This document shows, piece after piece, positions 1 to 8,399 of a stretch of DNA of 35,600 nt. The stretch is from positions 1 to 35,600 of the forward strand of contig JAJQDO010000180.1 of assembly GCA_021202175.1 (NCBI GenBank), written 5' to 3'. Source of the stretch: Clostridiales bacterium (GTDB lineage Bacteria; Bacillota; Clostridia; Lachnospirales; Lachnospiraceae). The position numbers and the translations under genes are program-made. Below the pieces are notes generated by a model. It saw only the letters and a list, made by a program, of their open reading frames with translations, was not told the DNA's origin and did no database searches. Numbering within the stretch: position 1 is the first letter of the stretch; every line of letters starts with the position of its first letter.

Positions 1-1
1 A

Positions 2-2434
2 AATCGTCGGCCCCGCATGCCCAAAAGCCTGATTGAAAAGTACAGGTAGGTATCGATTCTGGGGGCGGCATGTGAGGCGGGAGAGCTGTTCCAGGCAGTG
101 ATCAAGGGTACGAGCGAGGAGGAGATTGCCCGACTGGTAAACTTTTATGACTATCTGGAGATTCAGCCCATCGGCAATAATATGTTCATGCTGGAAAGTG
201 ACAGATATGACGCGAAAACCGTGGAGGATCTGCAGAATTATAATCGTACGATCGTGGAGCTGGGAGAGCGGTATCATAAACCGGTGGTGGCGACCTGTGA
301 CGTTCATTTCCTGAATCCGGAAGACGAGCAGTACCGGAGGATTCTCATGGCGGGCAAGGGCTTTGCCGATGCGGATAAACAGGCGCCGCTTTATTTCCGC
401 ACGACGGAGGAGATGCTGGACGAGTTCTCTTATCTGGGAGAACAGAAGGCCAGGGAGGTCGTCATTACCAATACGAACAAGATCGCGGATATGATTGAGA
501 AGATTTCTCCGGTTCACCCGGATAAATGTCCGCCGGTAATCCCGAATTCCGACAAGGAACTGACGGACATCTGCTATCAGAAGGCCCACGAGATTTATGG
601 GCCGGGTCTGCCGGAGAGCGTGAAGGAGCGGCTGGAGAGAGAATTGCATTCCATCATTTCCAATGGATTTGCCGTTATGTACATCATCGCACAGAAACTG
701 GTGAAGGATTCCAACGATCATGGCTATCTGGTCGGCTCCAGGGGCTCCGTTGGTTCTTCCTTTGTGGCCACCATGTCGGGGATCACGGAAGTAAATCCTC
801 TTTCTGCCCACTATATTTGCCCGAAGTGCCATTTCGTAGATTTTGATTCGGAATATGTGAAGCCGTATACGATGAAAGGCATGTCCGGCTGTGATATGCC
901 GGATAGAGATTGTCCGCGATGTGGGACGAGGCTGATCAAAGAAGGCCATGATATTCCGTTTGAGACCTTCCTGGGATTCAAGGGGAATAAGGAGCCGGAT
1001 ATCGACTTGAACTTTTCCGGAGAATACCAGGCCAGAGCGCACAAATATGTTGAGGTTATTTTTGGCGAGGGCTCTGCTTTCCGGGCAGGGACCATCGGAA
1101 CCCTGGCGGAAAAAACGGCCTTCGGCTATGTAATGAAATATTTTGAGGAGCATAATATTCATAAACGTCGCTGTGAGATCGAGCGTCTGGCAGAGGGGTG
1201 TACCGGCGTCAAGCGGACCACGGGCCAGCATCCGGGCGGGATTATCGTGGTTCCGCATGAACATGAGATTTATGAATTTACGGCGGTGCAGCACCCGGCC
1301 AATGACGTCAATACGGATATTATCACCACCCATTTTGAGTATCACAGCATCGATCACAACTTGTTGAAGCTTGATATTCTCGGTCATGATGATCCGACCA
1401 TGATCCGACGCCTGGAAGATCTGACCGGGGTAGACGCGAAATCGATCCCGCTGGATGATCCGGATGTGATGGAACTGTTTCACGGGACGGATATTCTCGG
1501 AATCAAGCCGGAAGATATTGGCGGCGTGGAGCTTGGCTCTCTGGGGGTGCCGGAGTTTGGAACGGAGTTCGTCATCCAGATGCTAAAGGATACCAATCCT
1601 CAGTGCTTTTCTGATCTGGTGCGTATATCGGGCCTTTCCCACGGAACCGATGTGTGGCTGGGAAACGCGCAGATGTATATTGAGAGCGGACAGGCAGAGA
1701 TTTCCACGGCCATCTGTTGCCGGGATGATATCATGACTTATCTGATTAATATGGGGCTGGATAAGGAAGAATCCTTTACCATCATGGAATCGGTGCGTAA
1801 AGGAAAAGGACTCAGGGAGAACTGGATCGAGGATATGTTATCCCACGGTGTTCCGCAATGGTACATTGATTCCTGCCTGAAGATCAAATATATGTTTCCG
1901 AAGGCGCATGCGGCTGCCTACGTCATGATGGGCTGGCGCGTGGCATGGTTTAAGGTTCATCGGCCGTTGGCCTATTACGCGGCCTATTTTGGGATTCGCG
2001 CCTCAGCATTTTCTTATGAATATATGTGCCGGGGACTTTCCATCCTCGAGGAATATCTGGAAGAACTGACAGCCATACCAAAGGAAAGACAGACGAAAAA
2101 GGATCAGGACAGTATCCGGGATGGGCGTATCGCCCAGGAAATGTATGCCAGAGGATTTGAATTCATTCCGATTGATATCTATACGGCAAAGGCCAGAGAG
2201 TGTCAGATCATCGACGGCAAGATCATGCCGCCGTTGTCCAGCGTGGAAGGCCTGGGCGATAAAGCCTGCGAGCAGGTGGAGGAAGCCGCGAAAAACGGAC
2301 CATTTACTTCGCTGGAGAATTTCCGTAATCAGGCGAAGGTCAGCAAGACGAACGTGGACAAGATGGTGGAATTAGGTATATTAAAAGGACTTCCGGAGAC
2401 CGATCAGCTTACGTTCGATTTCTTATTGGATTAG
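2..2434 (+). CDS. polC: DNA polymerase III PolC-type alpha subunit, C-terminal part, with an in-frame TAG
   Basis: Replicative DNA polymerase of low-GC Gram-positives. The 5' part lies outside the window; about 810 codons are present of a family usually near 1,450 residues. The frame opens at base 2 with the end of the PHP region (RRPRMPKSLIEKYR), meets a TAG at 47-49, then continues in the same frame with typical PolC sequence (ILGAACEAGELF). The first canonical start after the stop is GTG at 98. Further on are the GSRGSVGSSF polymerase motif, a zinc-binding cysteine cluster (CPKC at about 821 and CPRC at about 916), the catalytic PDIDLNFSG motif near 997, and a normal C-terminus ending in TAG. 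Everything after 49 looks intact, so the internal stop is best read as a point mutation or sequence error rather than decay. Family assignment is very secure; the status of the stop is not. Confidence 0.93.
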
Positions 2435-2513
2435 ACATATAGGAAGATTCGTGGTAAGATAAGGGCAATACATTTGCAGGGAAATGATTGACTTGCCCGG
2501 AAAGGATATGGAT

Positions 2514-3008
2514 ATGGCATATATAAAGAATGCAGATATACAGGGGAATGCCTGGGTGGCGGAAGGAGCGGCCGTCATCGGAAATGTCACAGTAGGAGAT
2601 GAGAGTTCCATATGGTACAATGCCGTTGTCCGCGGCGACCTGGCTCCGATTGTGATCGGATGCGGATCGAATGTGCAGGACGGCGCTGTGGTACATGTGG
2701 ATACAGGATATCCGTGTACGATCGGCAACAGTGTTTCTATCGGTCATAATGCGGTCATCCATGGATGCAGTATTGGTCATAATACGGTTATTGGCATGGG
2801 AGCCATCGTCATGGATGGCGCGAAGATAGGAGAAGACTGTATCATTGGAGCCGGAAGCCTGGTCACGCAGGGTACGGAGATACCGGATGGGATGATGGCT
2901 TTTGGTTCGCCGGCTAAAATTATCCGTCCACTGACGGAAGAAGAGAAGAAAAAGAATCAGACGAATGCAATCACGTATATACTGACGAAAAATCTACAGC
3001 AGACGTGA
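2514..3008 (+). CDS. gamma-carbonic anhydrase-like hexapeptide-repeat protein (YrdA/PaaY type)
   Basis: Left-handed beta-helix protein of 164 residues, about the usual length for the family. It shows the family opening (AVIGNVTVG, SSIWYNAVVRGD) with repeated hexapeptide turns. Histidines in VVHVDTGY and SIGHNAVIHG match the three zinc ligands of gamma-class carbonic anhydrases, so a zinc-binding trimer is likely. Whether it hydrates CO2 or has another role cannot be told, because many relatives lack measured activity. I place the start at ATG 2514, because GGAAAGG at 2499-2505 is 8 bases upstream and the protein then begins where relatives do; ATGs at 2484 and 2508 are also in frame. It follows polC by 79 bases and ends 20 bases before the next gene, so it may share a transcript with it. 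Confidence 0.85.
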   Translation: MAYIKNADIQGNAWVAEGAAVIGNVTVGDESSIWYNAVVRGDLAPIVIGCGSNVQDGAVVHVDTGYPCTIGNSVSIGHNAVIHGCSIGHNTVIGMGAIVMDGAKIGEDCIIGAGSLVTQGTEIPDGMMAFGSPAKIIRPLTEEEKKKNQTNAITYILTKNLQQT

Positions 3009-3028
3009 TATCAGGGAGGAGCAGGAAT

Positions 3029-4051
3029 ATGTCCGATACGAATGTAAAGAATCCGGTCGCACAGTCGGAAACGAGCGCAAAGAACGGGAAGCGTTATAAA
3101 GGGTATGATCTGGACAAGATGACGGGTCAAAACGCCAGACCCAAGCCATGGTTCTGGAAGATTCTGGGAATCAGTCTGGTCATATCTGCCGCCATCGTGG
3201 CGGGAGCCTGTGCTTATCTGCTGCACAGCAATCAGCAGACGACAAATTACATTTCCCAGATCAACAGCGCCAATACGATTGACACCCTTCTGGATGGCCA
3301 TGAAAATGTAAAGATTCTGATTTCCTATTCGAATCTTGCAGAAGAAGATGATTATACGACGACCCGGTTTGTAAAGATGGCAAATAGCGGCGATTATTAT
3401 TGCTATTTTAAAACAGAAGGAACGGAAGATGACTATAAGGAAGTGATTCATAACCAGAAGTTATATCGTTATGACGAGCAGTTTGTCTATTTTTATGGTC
3501 TTTTGGACAGTGATTATGAAGATGTCTGTGTGATAAGCATTAATGATGGTATTTATCAGGTGTCCGAATCGGAATCCATCGAGAGCCAGATTGAGAGCGG
3601 GGATTTTGTAAAGATTGAGGCCGTCTATACGGTTACGGAAGGCGATACGTACACAAGTCTTTACGGGCTCAGTGCCGGTGATGAAGTCGAACAGAGCCTG
3701 ACGCTTGACAAAGATACGATGGTCGTGCTGACGGCAGTCGAGAGTTATAACGATGAAGAGATCTTCAGTTATACTGTAGAATACGATGGAGATAACAAGA
3801 AGCCGCAGTTCTATAAAGATCTGCAGAGTGAAGATACCGACCGCGTTGTGACTGTTTATTATGACTATGAAGGTGATGACGAGGAACTCTACACCTTTGA
3901 GATTCAGAGCGGCGTCTATTTCACACTTCTTGATCATGATGGATATACGGTTTATATGGATGCGGCCTGTGAGACAGAGTTTACCGAATACCAGATGGAG
4001 ATGCAGAATGCGGAATCCGAGCTTACGTTATATGTGAAGAAAGATTCGTAA
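3029..4051 (+). CDS. membrane-anchored extracellular protein of unknown function
   Basis: I do not recognise a family. The 340-residue product has a hydrophilic, basic N-terminus of about 40 residues, one transmembrane helix at roughly 42-65 (ILGISLVISAAIVAGA), and then a long acidic, beta-rich and tyrosine-rich region expected outside the cell. No catalytic motif or cysteine pattern is evident. The start is ATG 3029 with AGGGAGGA at 3013-3020, 8 bases upstream; an in-frame ATG at 3005 has no such site. The gene follows the hexapeptide protein closely, which suggests co-transcription but gives no functional hint. The topology resembles the N-in, C-out scaffold of small Lachnospiraceae surface proteins. 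Confidence 0.7.
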   Translation: MSDTNVKNPVAQSETSAKNGKRYKGYDLDKMTGQNARPKPWFWKILGISLVISAAIVAGACAYLLHSNQQTTNYISQINSANTIDTLLDGHENVKILISYSNLAEEDDYTTTRFVKMANSGDYYCYFKTEGTEDDYKEVIHNQKLYRYDEQFVYFYGLLDSDYEDVCVISINDGIYQVSESESIESQIESGDFVKIEAVYTVTEGDTYTSLYGLSAGDEVEQSLTLDKDTMVVLTAVESYNDEEIFSYTVEYDGDNKKPQFYKDLQSEDTDRVVTVYYDYEGDDEELYTFEIQSGVYFTLLDHDGYTVYMDAACETEFTEYQMEMQNAESELTLYVKKDS

Positions 4052-4179
4052 GAGATCGGACATGTTACCGGAAACCGAGCGAATGTGTCCGGGGCGAGAG
4101 TTGCGGATGAGAGTAAGTTTGGGCATATCCATTTTTGCAAAAAATGTGAGATACAAATAATAAAGAAGTGCGGCAGAGA

Positions 4180-5454
4180 ATGATGAAAACAAGAAAATTA
4201 TTTTATGAAAATGTGTATCAGACAGAGTTTGACGCCGAAGTGATATCCTGTGGGCAGGATGATCATGGCAGATATATTGAGCTGGACCAGACAGCGTTTT
4301 ATCCGGAAGGAGGCGGACAGCCGGCGGATACCGGTGTTCTGCATATGGTCGGTTTTGGTGGAACTGTCAGCACCGATGTCGATGCGATGGAGAGTCGGGA
4401 TGGGAAAAAATACAGGAATCCACCAGATGAGATCGCTATCTTCGATGTGCAGTATGCCGGAGAAGCTATCCGTCATTATTTTGCGGATCGGTCGGAGGTC
4501 GTGGTTTCTTTCAGCGTCGGCAGCCAGGTTCACGGAATCATTGATTGGAACCGTCGTTTTGACCTGATGCAGCAGCATTCCGGAGAACATATCGTCAGTG
4601 GATTTATCCATGAACAATATGGATATGACAATGTGGGATTTCATATGGGTGAGGATGTGATTACGATTGACCTCAACGGCTTGCTGGATAAAGACCAGAT
4701 GGCCGCCCTGGAACAGAAGGTGAATACATACATATGGACTAACCGCAAGGTTCATATCTTTATACCGGGAGAACAGGAACGGAAAGATATCGTTTATCGA
4801 AGCAAGAAGGAGCTTTCCGGGGAGGTTCGTCTGGTGGAATTCCCGCAGAGCGACCTGTGCGCATGTTGCGGACTTCATGTGACGATGACCGGAGAGATCG
4901 GCCTGGTGAAGCTTCTTTCTGTCAAACATTTTCGGGAAGGCGTCCGCATGGAGATGGTGTCGGGAAAACGAGCACTGGATCTGATGAATGAGCATTTCCA
5001 GTCCAATAGCCAGGTGGCAGTGGCCTTGTCTGTGAAGCCGGGAGAAACGAAGGAAGCGGTTTGTAAGCTGCAGGTGGAGAATTATTCGCCCAACGGACGG
5101 ATCATACAGCTGCAAAAAGAACATTTTCACATGCGGGCAAGACAGTGTGAACAGAAAGAAAATGTGCTGATTGTGGAGGAGCATCTGGAAGCGGCGGATA
5201 TCCGGAAAGAAGCCGATTGCATTCTGGATGCCTGCCGGGGCATTGGTGTCGTGATTTCCGGAGAGGATAGTTCTGGTTATAAATACGCCGTTGGGCAGAG
5301 AAACGGTAATGTCAGAGCGTTTGTGAAGGAAATGAACCAGGAACTTTCCGGGCGGGGCGGCGGAAAACCGGAGTTTGCCCAGGGCTCCCTGAAAGCAGCC
5401 TATGATGATATTCGGGAATTTTTTGAAAGCAGATCCTTCACAATTCTTTTATGA
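4180..5454 (+). CDS. alanyl-tRNA editing protein AlaX, long (DHHA1-containing) type
   Basis: A stand-alone relative of the alanyl-tRNA synthetase editing domain that hydrolyses mischarged Ser- or Gly-tRNA(Ala) in the cytoplasm. The N-terminal part has the TAFYPEGGGQPAD substrate-binding loop. The zinc site is visible as H133 and H137 (HSGEH) plus C229 and H233 (CCGLH). The C-terminal third matches a DHHA1 domain ending in the glycine-rich SGRGGGKPEFAQGS motif. At about 424 residues it has the length of the long AlaX class. The start is uncertain among GTG 4168, ATG 4180 and ATG 4183; AAAGAAG at 4162-4168 favours 4180 or 4183. A 128-base gap separates it from the upstream gene. Confidence 0.9.
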   Translation: MMKTRKLFYENVYQTEFDAEVISCGQDDHGRYIELDQTAFYPEGGGQPADTGVLHMVGFGGTVSTDVDAMESRDGKKYRNPPDEIAIFDVQYAGEAIRHYFADRSEVVVSFSVGSQVHGIIDWNRRFDLMQQHSGEHIVSGFIHEQYGYDNVGFHMGEDVITIDLNGLLDKDQMAALEQKVNTYIWTNRKVHIFIPGEQERKDIVYRSKKELSGEVRLVEFPQSDLCACCGLHVTMTGEIGLVKLLSVKHFREGVRMEMVSGKRALDLMNEHFQSNSQVAVALSVKPGETKEAVCKLQVENYSPNGRIIQLQKEHFHMRARQCEQKENVLIVEEHLEAADIRKEADCILDACRGIGVVISGEDSSGYKYAVGQRNGNVRAFVKEMNQELSGRGGGKPEFAQGSLKAAYDDIREFFESRSFTILL

Positions 5455-5473
5455 AAGTGTAAGAAAGAGTTAA

Positions 5474-5502
5474 TTTACAATGGGCAGACGTTGCGTTAAG
5501 AT
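5474..5502 (+). promoter_or_regulatory. candidate sigma-A promoter for the acidic lipoprotein
   Basis: TTTACA (5474-5479) and TAAGAT (5497-5502) are separated by 17 bases. This is 20 bases after the AlaX stop and would give a leader of about 145 bases. A competing arrangement is TTGTAA (5603-5608) and TATTGT (5626-5631), also 17 bases apart, lying over the two palindromic repeats. Neither is a strong consensus match. Confidence 0.35.
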
Positions 5503-5591
5503 TTTTAGTGGTTCCTCAGAAATAGTAACTTTCGATGCTCTGTCAGGTCTGCGGAAACGGCAGATGATGGAGGATGCCACTTACAATTATT

Positions 5592-5631
5592 TGATATCGA
5601 TATTGTAAAAATCGTCTGATATCGATATTGT
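5592..5631 (+). promoter_or_regulatory. two identical 15-bp palindrome-containing repeats, candidate operator
   Basis: TGATATCGATATTGT occurs exactly at 5592-5606 and again at 5617-5631, 25 bases apart start to start. Each copy contains the perfect palindrome ATATCGATAT. The second copy ends 20 bases before the lipoprotein start. Two exact copies beside a start codon suggest a dimeric regulator site. Related sequences lie upstream of the flavoprotein genes (8291-8300 and 10151-10175). The regulator is unknown. Confidence 0.5.
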
Positions 5632-5651
5632 GATAAAAGAAGGAAGGGATT

Positions 5652-6785
5652 ATGATGTATCGTAATATATTAAAGCGCTATGCGGCGGTTTTGCTGGCTG
5701 GCACGATGGTCTTTTCGATGGTTGGATGCAGCGGCAAAAGCACAGGAGACCAGGAAGAGACGACGACAGAGGCTGTGACAGAGACGACGACGGAAGAGGT
5801 CGCGGATGTCACACCGGATTATGTAGATGGCGATTTCGAACTGCCGGATGATTTTGATAATATGATCTATCCGCTGACATCCCTGATGGTAGAGTCGGCG
5901 GCCAAAGGTATGGCCTACTATACGACGGAATCAGATGAAGATGAGGCGGATTCGTTCTGGTGTTCGATAGCGGTTCTCACATCTCTCACCAATACTTATG
6001 TGAGGGAAGTGGATGAGGATATGGATGACACGTCCTTCATTTTTGTGAGTGAGGATACTGCGTATATGTTTGCCGCTGCTCTCTATGATTCCTTCGCGCA
6101 GGGCGAGCTGGAATTTCCGCTGCTGTCCGATGATAATTCGTATGCGGTGTATGAGGAAGATAACGAACTTTATGGATTTGTCTCCGGGAATATCGGCAAT
6201 ATGAAGGCGTATATCACTGCCTGCGAGGAGAATGGAGATGACTATCTCCTGACGATGGAACTGCGGGATACCGCCGAGAATGTGGTGTGCGGAACCTATG
6301 AGATTGGGATCGCTGACACATCCTACGAGGATGAAGATAATTTATATATGTATTCCGTGATATCTTTTTCCGTGCTCGAGGAAAGCGACGAGATTGATGA
6401 GGAGTTTGAAGTGACGACGGAAGATGACGAGCAGAGCATTGATTCCGCGGCGGAAGAGACGGGTACGGATATTGAGTCCGATGAGGAGGTGGAATCCACC
6501 GAAGATTCTTCAGATTCTGAAGAGTCAGAAGGAACAGATAACTCGTCCGGCTCCACGACTTCCGGTATCTCTCAAAGTGAGGCTCTCGAACTGGCGAAAG
6601 AATACTATGGAGACGATGCGGAATATACCTATGAAGGCATGGTCACTATAGGAGATTACGAATATTATGATTTTGCTGTAGAAAGCAGTTCGGTCTCATC
6701 TACGGATGTTCTGGTTTCCACTACCGGTAATGACGTGATAGGCGGAGTGCAGAATGACGATGGATCCTGGTCTTTCGATCAGTGA
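5652..6785 (+). CDS. acidic surface lipoprotein of unknown function
   Basis: The 377-residue product begins with a lipoprotein signal peptide whose lipobox is MVGC (C26), so the mature protein should be lipid-anchored outside the membrane. A short threonine/glutamate-rich stretch leads to an acidic globular region (about 55-245). A linker of mostly Ser, Glu and Asp follows (about 250-310), then a C-terminal segment (SQSEALELAKEYYGDD onward) resembling a small PepSY-like domain. No catalytic residues are recognised. Start: ATG 5652, or ATG 5655 directly after it, behind AGAAGGAAGG. It converges on the flavin cluster, with two hairpin terminators between them, and shares a similar upstream palindrome with it, which hints at common regulation but does not show it. 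Confidence 0.75.
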   Translation: MMYRNILKRYAAVLLAGTMVFSMVGCSGKSTGDQEETTTEAVTETTTEEVADVTPDYVDGDFELPDDFDNMIYPLTSLMVESAAKGMAYYTTESDEDEADSFWCSIAVLTSLTNTYVREVDEDMDDTSFIFVSEDTAYMFAAALYDSFAQGELEFPLLSDDNSYAVYEEDNELYGFVSGNIGNMKAYITACEENGDDYLLTMELRDTAENVVCGTYEIGIADTSYEDEDNLYMYSVISFSVLEESDEIDEEFEVTTEDDEQSIDSAAEETGTDIESDEEVESTEDSSDSEESEGTDNSSGSTTSGISQSEALELAKEYYGDDAEYTYEGMVTIGDYEYYDFAVESSSVSSTDVLVSTTGNDVIGGVQNDDGSWSFDQ

Positions 6786-6790
6786 GAATA

Positions 6791-6831
6791 AAGAACCAGG
6801 AGTTCAACATGATTGAGCTCCTGATTCTTTT
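6791..6831 (+). terminator. intrinsic terminator of the lipoprotein gene
   Basis: A 15-bp stem, 6791-6805 with 6815-6829 (two G-U pairs), has a 9-base loop and runs into CTTTT. It begins 6 bases after the lipoprotein stop codon. Confidence 0.75.
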
Positions 6832-6875
6832 GAGACACTTTTGTTTTAGAATTTTATTTATGAACGGAATAAAGA

Positions 6876-6911
6876 CGGGGCAGGCATAGAGAGTATTCTA
6901 TGCCTGCCCCG
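6876..6911 (-). terminator. strong hairpin terminating the flavin/Fe-S cluster
   Basis: A perfect 15-bp GC-rich stem, 6876-6890 with 6897-6911, encloses a 6-base loop. Read on the minus strand it lies 15 bases after the stop of the polyferredoxin gene and is followed by TCTTTATT. On the plus strand it is followed by ATTTT, so it may work in both directions. Confidence 0.7.
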
Positions 6912-6925
6912 ATTTTGGAAAGCGC

Positions 6926-7774
6926 TTAATATACCATCACAAAAATGAGGATGAGCAACGCTGCTTTTATGATTTGGCTGACAAACCAGAAACGCTTGCC
7001 GTAAGCCGGTCCGATATTCTCTTTCGGACAGCGGCCGATACATTTTCCACAGGCGAAGCATTCGCCGCTGCAACGGTTATCTCCTTCTTCTACTGATGGG
7101 ATGTCCAGGGAAGCCGGGCATGCCATCCGGCACGCCTTACAGCCCTTAATGCAGTTTTCCCGGTCACGTTTGATGACAGAGAACGGCAACACGGGCATGA
7201 GTGAAAATACAGCGCCCATCGGGCAGAGGAAACGGCAGAAGAATCTTGGTTCTAAAGCCATGCCGACCGTGATTAGGATGAACAGAATCAGACCAACCAT
7301 ACTTTCCGGAGCCTTTAAGGTATGTAAGCGGGAAAAGGCACTGAACGGACTGTGGGTGGCAACCTGCGCGCTCATCCCTATCACACACAGAAAAAGCACA
7401 GCCACCAGAACAATGTATTTTACGTAGCGCAGAAAGCCGGAAAACTTCTCGAATACATGAAAGGGCTTCTTTTTTCGCTTCTTTTGCACCTGGGAAGAAA
7501 GGAAATAGATAAAATCTCCGTAAGATCCAAAGGCACAGGCGAAACCGCAGAAGAAGCGGCCGAAGCATATGGTGAATACGAGCAGGATGACCAGAGTCAT
7601 GGTGAACGAATTCCATGTGATGGCCGTTTGATCAGCAATCTGTTCCACGATCATCTTTATCCCGGTAAATGCTGTGGAAAACAGAGCCGGATAGGTGATA
7701 AAAAAGAAAATGCGCACGACCAGTTCGAAGATGTTTTTCGGCGTCAGAAATTTATATTTTTTTGATTTTTTCAT
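6926..7774 (-). CDS. NapH/YccM-like membrane protein with two 4Fe-4S clusters
   Basis: A 282-residue integral membrane iron-sulfur protein, probably carrying electrons between the quinone pool or a cytoplasmic donor and an acceptor outside the membrane. It has about five hydrophobic segments. Two membrane-edge cysteine pairs typical of NapH/NosR/CcoG-like proteins are C76-x3-C80 and C180-x3-C184-P; the first lacks the usual proline. Two ferredoxin motifs follow, C208/C212/C215/C219-P and C235/C239/C242/C245/C249-P, and a final helix closes the protein. The ATG directly abuts the TAA of the small flavoprotein gene, so the two are probably translationally coupled. The neighbours imply delivery of electrons to covalently bound FMN. 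The exact donor and acceptor are inference; the Fe-S membrane assignment is firm. Confidence 0.88.
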   Translation of the reverse strand: MKKSKKYKFLTPKNIFELVVRIFFFITYPALFSTAFTGIKMIVEQIADQTAITWNSFTMTLVILLVFTICFGRFFCGFACAFGSYGDFIYFLSSQVQKKRKKKPFHVFEKFSGFLRYVKYIVLVAVLFLCVIGMSAQVATHSPFSAFSRLHTLKAPESMVGLILFILITVGMALEPRFFCRFLCPMGAVFSLMPVLPFSVIKRDRENCIKGCKACRMACPASLDIPSVEEGDNRCSGECFACGKCIGRCPKENIGPAYGKRFWFVSQIIKAALLILIFVMVY

Positions 7775-8269
7775 TTATTCCACCGCCTCACTCAAAGCGG
7801 CTTCCACCGCTCCCTTGATACCGCCGGAGGAGTAGGTCGCTCCGCTGACGGAGTCCACGTCTGCCGTCTGTTGTTCGATTATGTCGTCAATCAATCCTTC
7901 TGCCAAAGAGAGATAAGCCTCATCCTCACCGGCTGCCGAGATGATTTCTACCGAGGTGATGACCCCGTCCGAAATCTCGACAGAAACCTCGATGGTTCCG
8001 CCGAAACCTTCCGCAGACCCGGAATATGTCCCGTCAGCGTAGGAGACGATGGTTGTGTCTTCGGTATCCGTATCGGATGTGTCTCCGATATATGCATCAT
8101 AGGCAGCCTGCCATGCATCATTTTCTCCCTGCAACTGGTTGACCTGCGTCTGTAGATCCGCGATTTCTTCCTCCTGTGCTCTGACATATATGACTGTCTG
8201 ATAGACAGCCAGAAGCGCCAGAATCAGGAGCAGATTACACAGGCGCAGCGTAAAATTTTTATATCTCAT
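7775..8269 (-). CDS. membrane-anchored single FMN_bind-domain protein
   Basis: The 164-residue product has an N-terminal transmembrane or signal-anchor helix (about 8-29), a short predicted coiled coil (about 31-60) and one FMN_bind domain (about 76-160). The domain ends in the flavin-attachment motif DSVSGATYSS (SGAT 142-145), where a threonine is linked to FMN by an ApbE-type transferase in characterised relatives. No ApbE is in this window. The protein therefore probably carries one covalent flavin on the outer face of the membrane. GAGGAAA precedes the ATG at 8269, and the gene is directly coupled to the Fe-S protein downstream. The domain closely resembles those of the four-domain protein upstream, so it likely passes electrons to it or replaces it. 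Confidence 0.88.
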   Translation of the reverse strand: MRYKNFTLRLCNLLLILALLAVYQTVIYVRAQEEEIADLQTQVNQLQGENDAWQAAYDAYIGDTSDTDTEDTTIVSYADGTYSGSAEGFGGTIEVSVEISDGVITSVEIISAAGEDEAYLSLAEGLIDDIIEQQTADVDSVSGATYSSGGIKGAVEAALSEAVE

Positions 8270-8356
8270 GATTGTTTCCTCATTCCTAAAATATCAATAT
8301 CCGTATCTTCATTTCCGATGATAGCCTTTACCCGTTGATTTGTTTTGACAGGAAAT

Positions 8357-8386
8357 CTTTGACAGGGAACTCTGCCCCTGTCAAAG
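8357..8386 (-). terminator. intergenic hairpin inside the flavin cluster, possible attenuator or processing site
   Basis: A perfect 11-bp stem (CTTTGACAGGG at 8357-8367 with its complement at 8376-8386) has an 8-base loop. On the minus strand it sits 13 bases after the stop of the four-domain flavoprotein gene and is followed only by ATTTCC. It may thus lower read-through to the downstream genes rather than stop it fully. Confidence 0.5.
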
Positions 8387-8399
8387 AAAAAGCTTCGTT

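Noticed and set aside
47-49. Reassigned TAG codon (pyrrolysine or code change)
   Set aside because: polC itself terminates with TAG at 2432-2434 and other genes here end in TAG, so TAG acts as a stop.
4198-5184. Long 328-codon minus-strand frame opposite the AlaX gene
   Set aside because: It is antisense to a clear AlaX protein, has no ribosome site and its translation is rich in His/Leu/Ile without any domain.
6323-6556. Serine-rich minus-strand frame
   Set aside because: It is the complement of the Glu/Asp/Ser linker of the lipoprotein.
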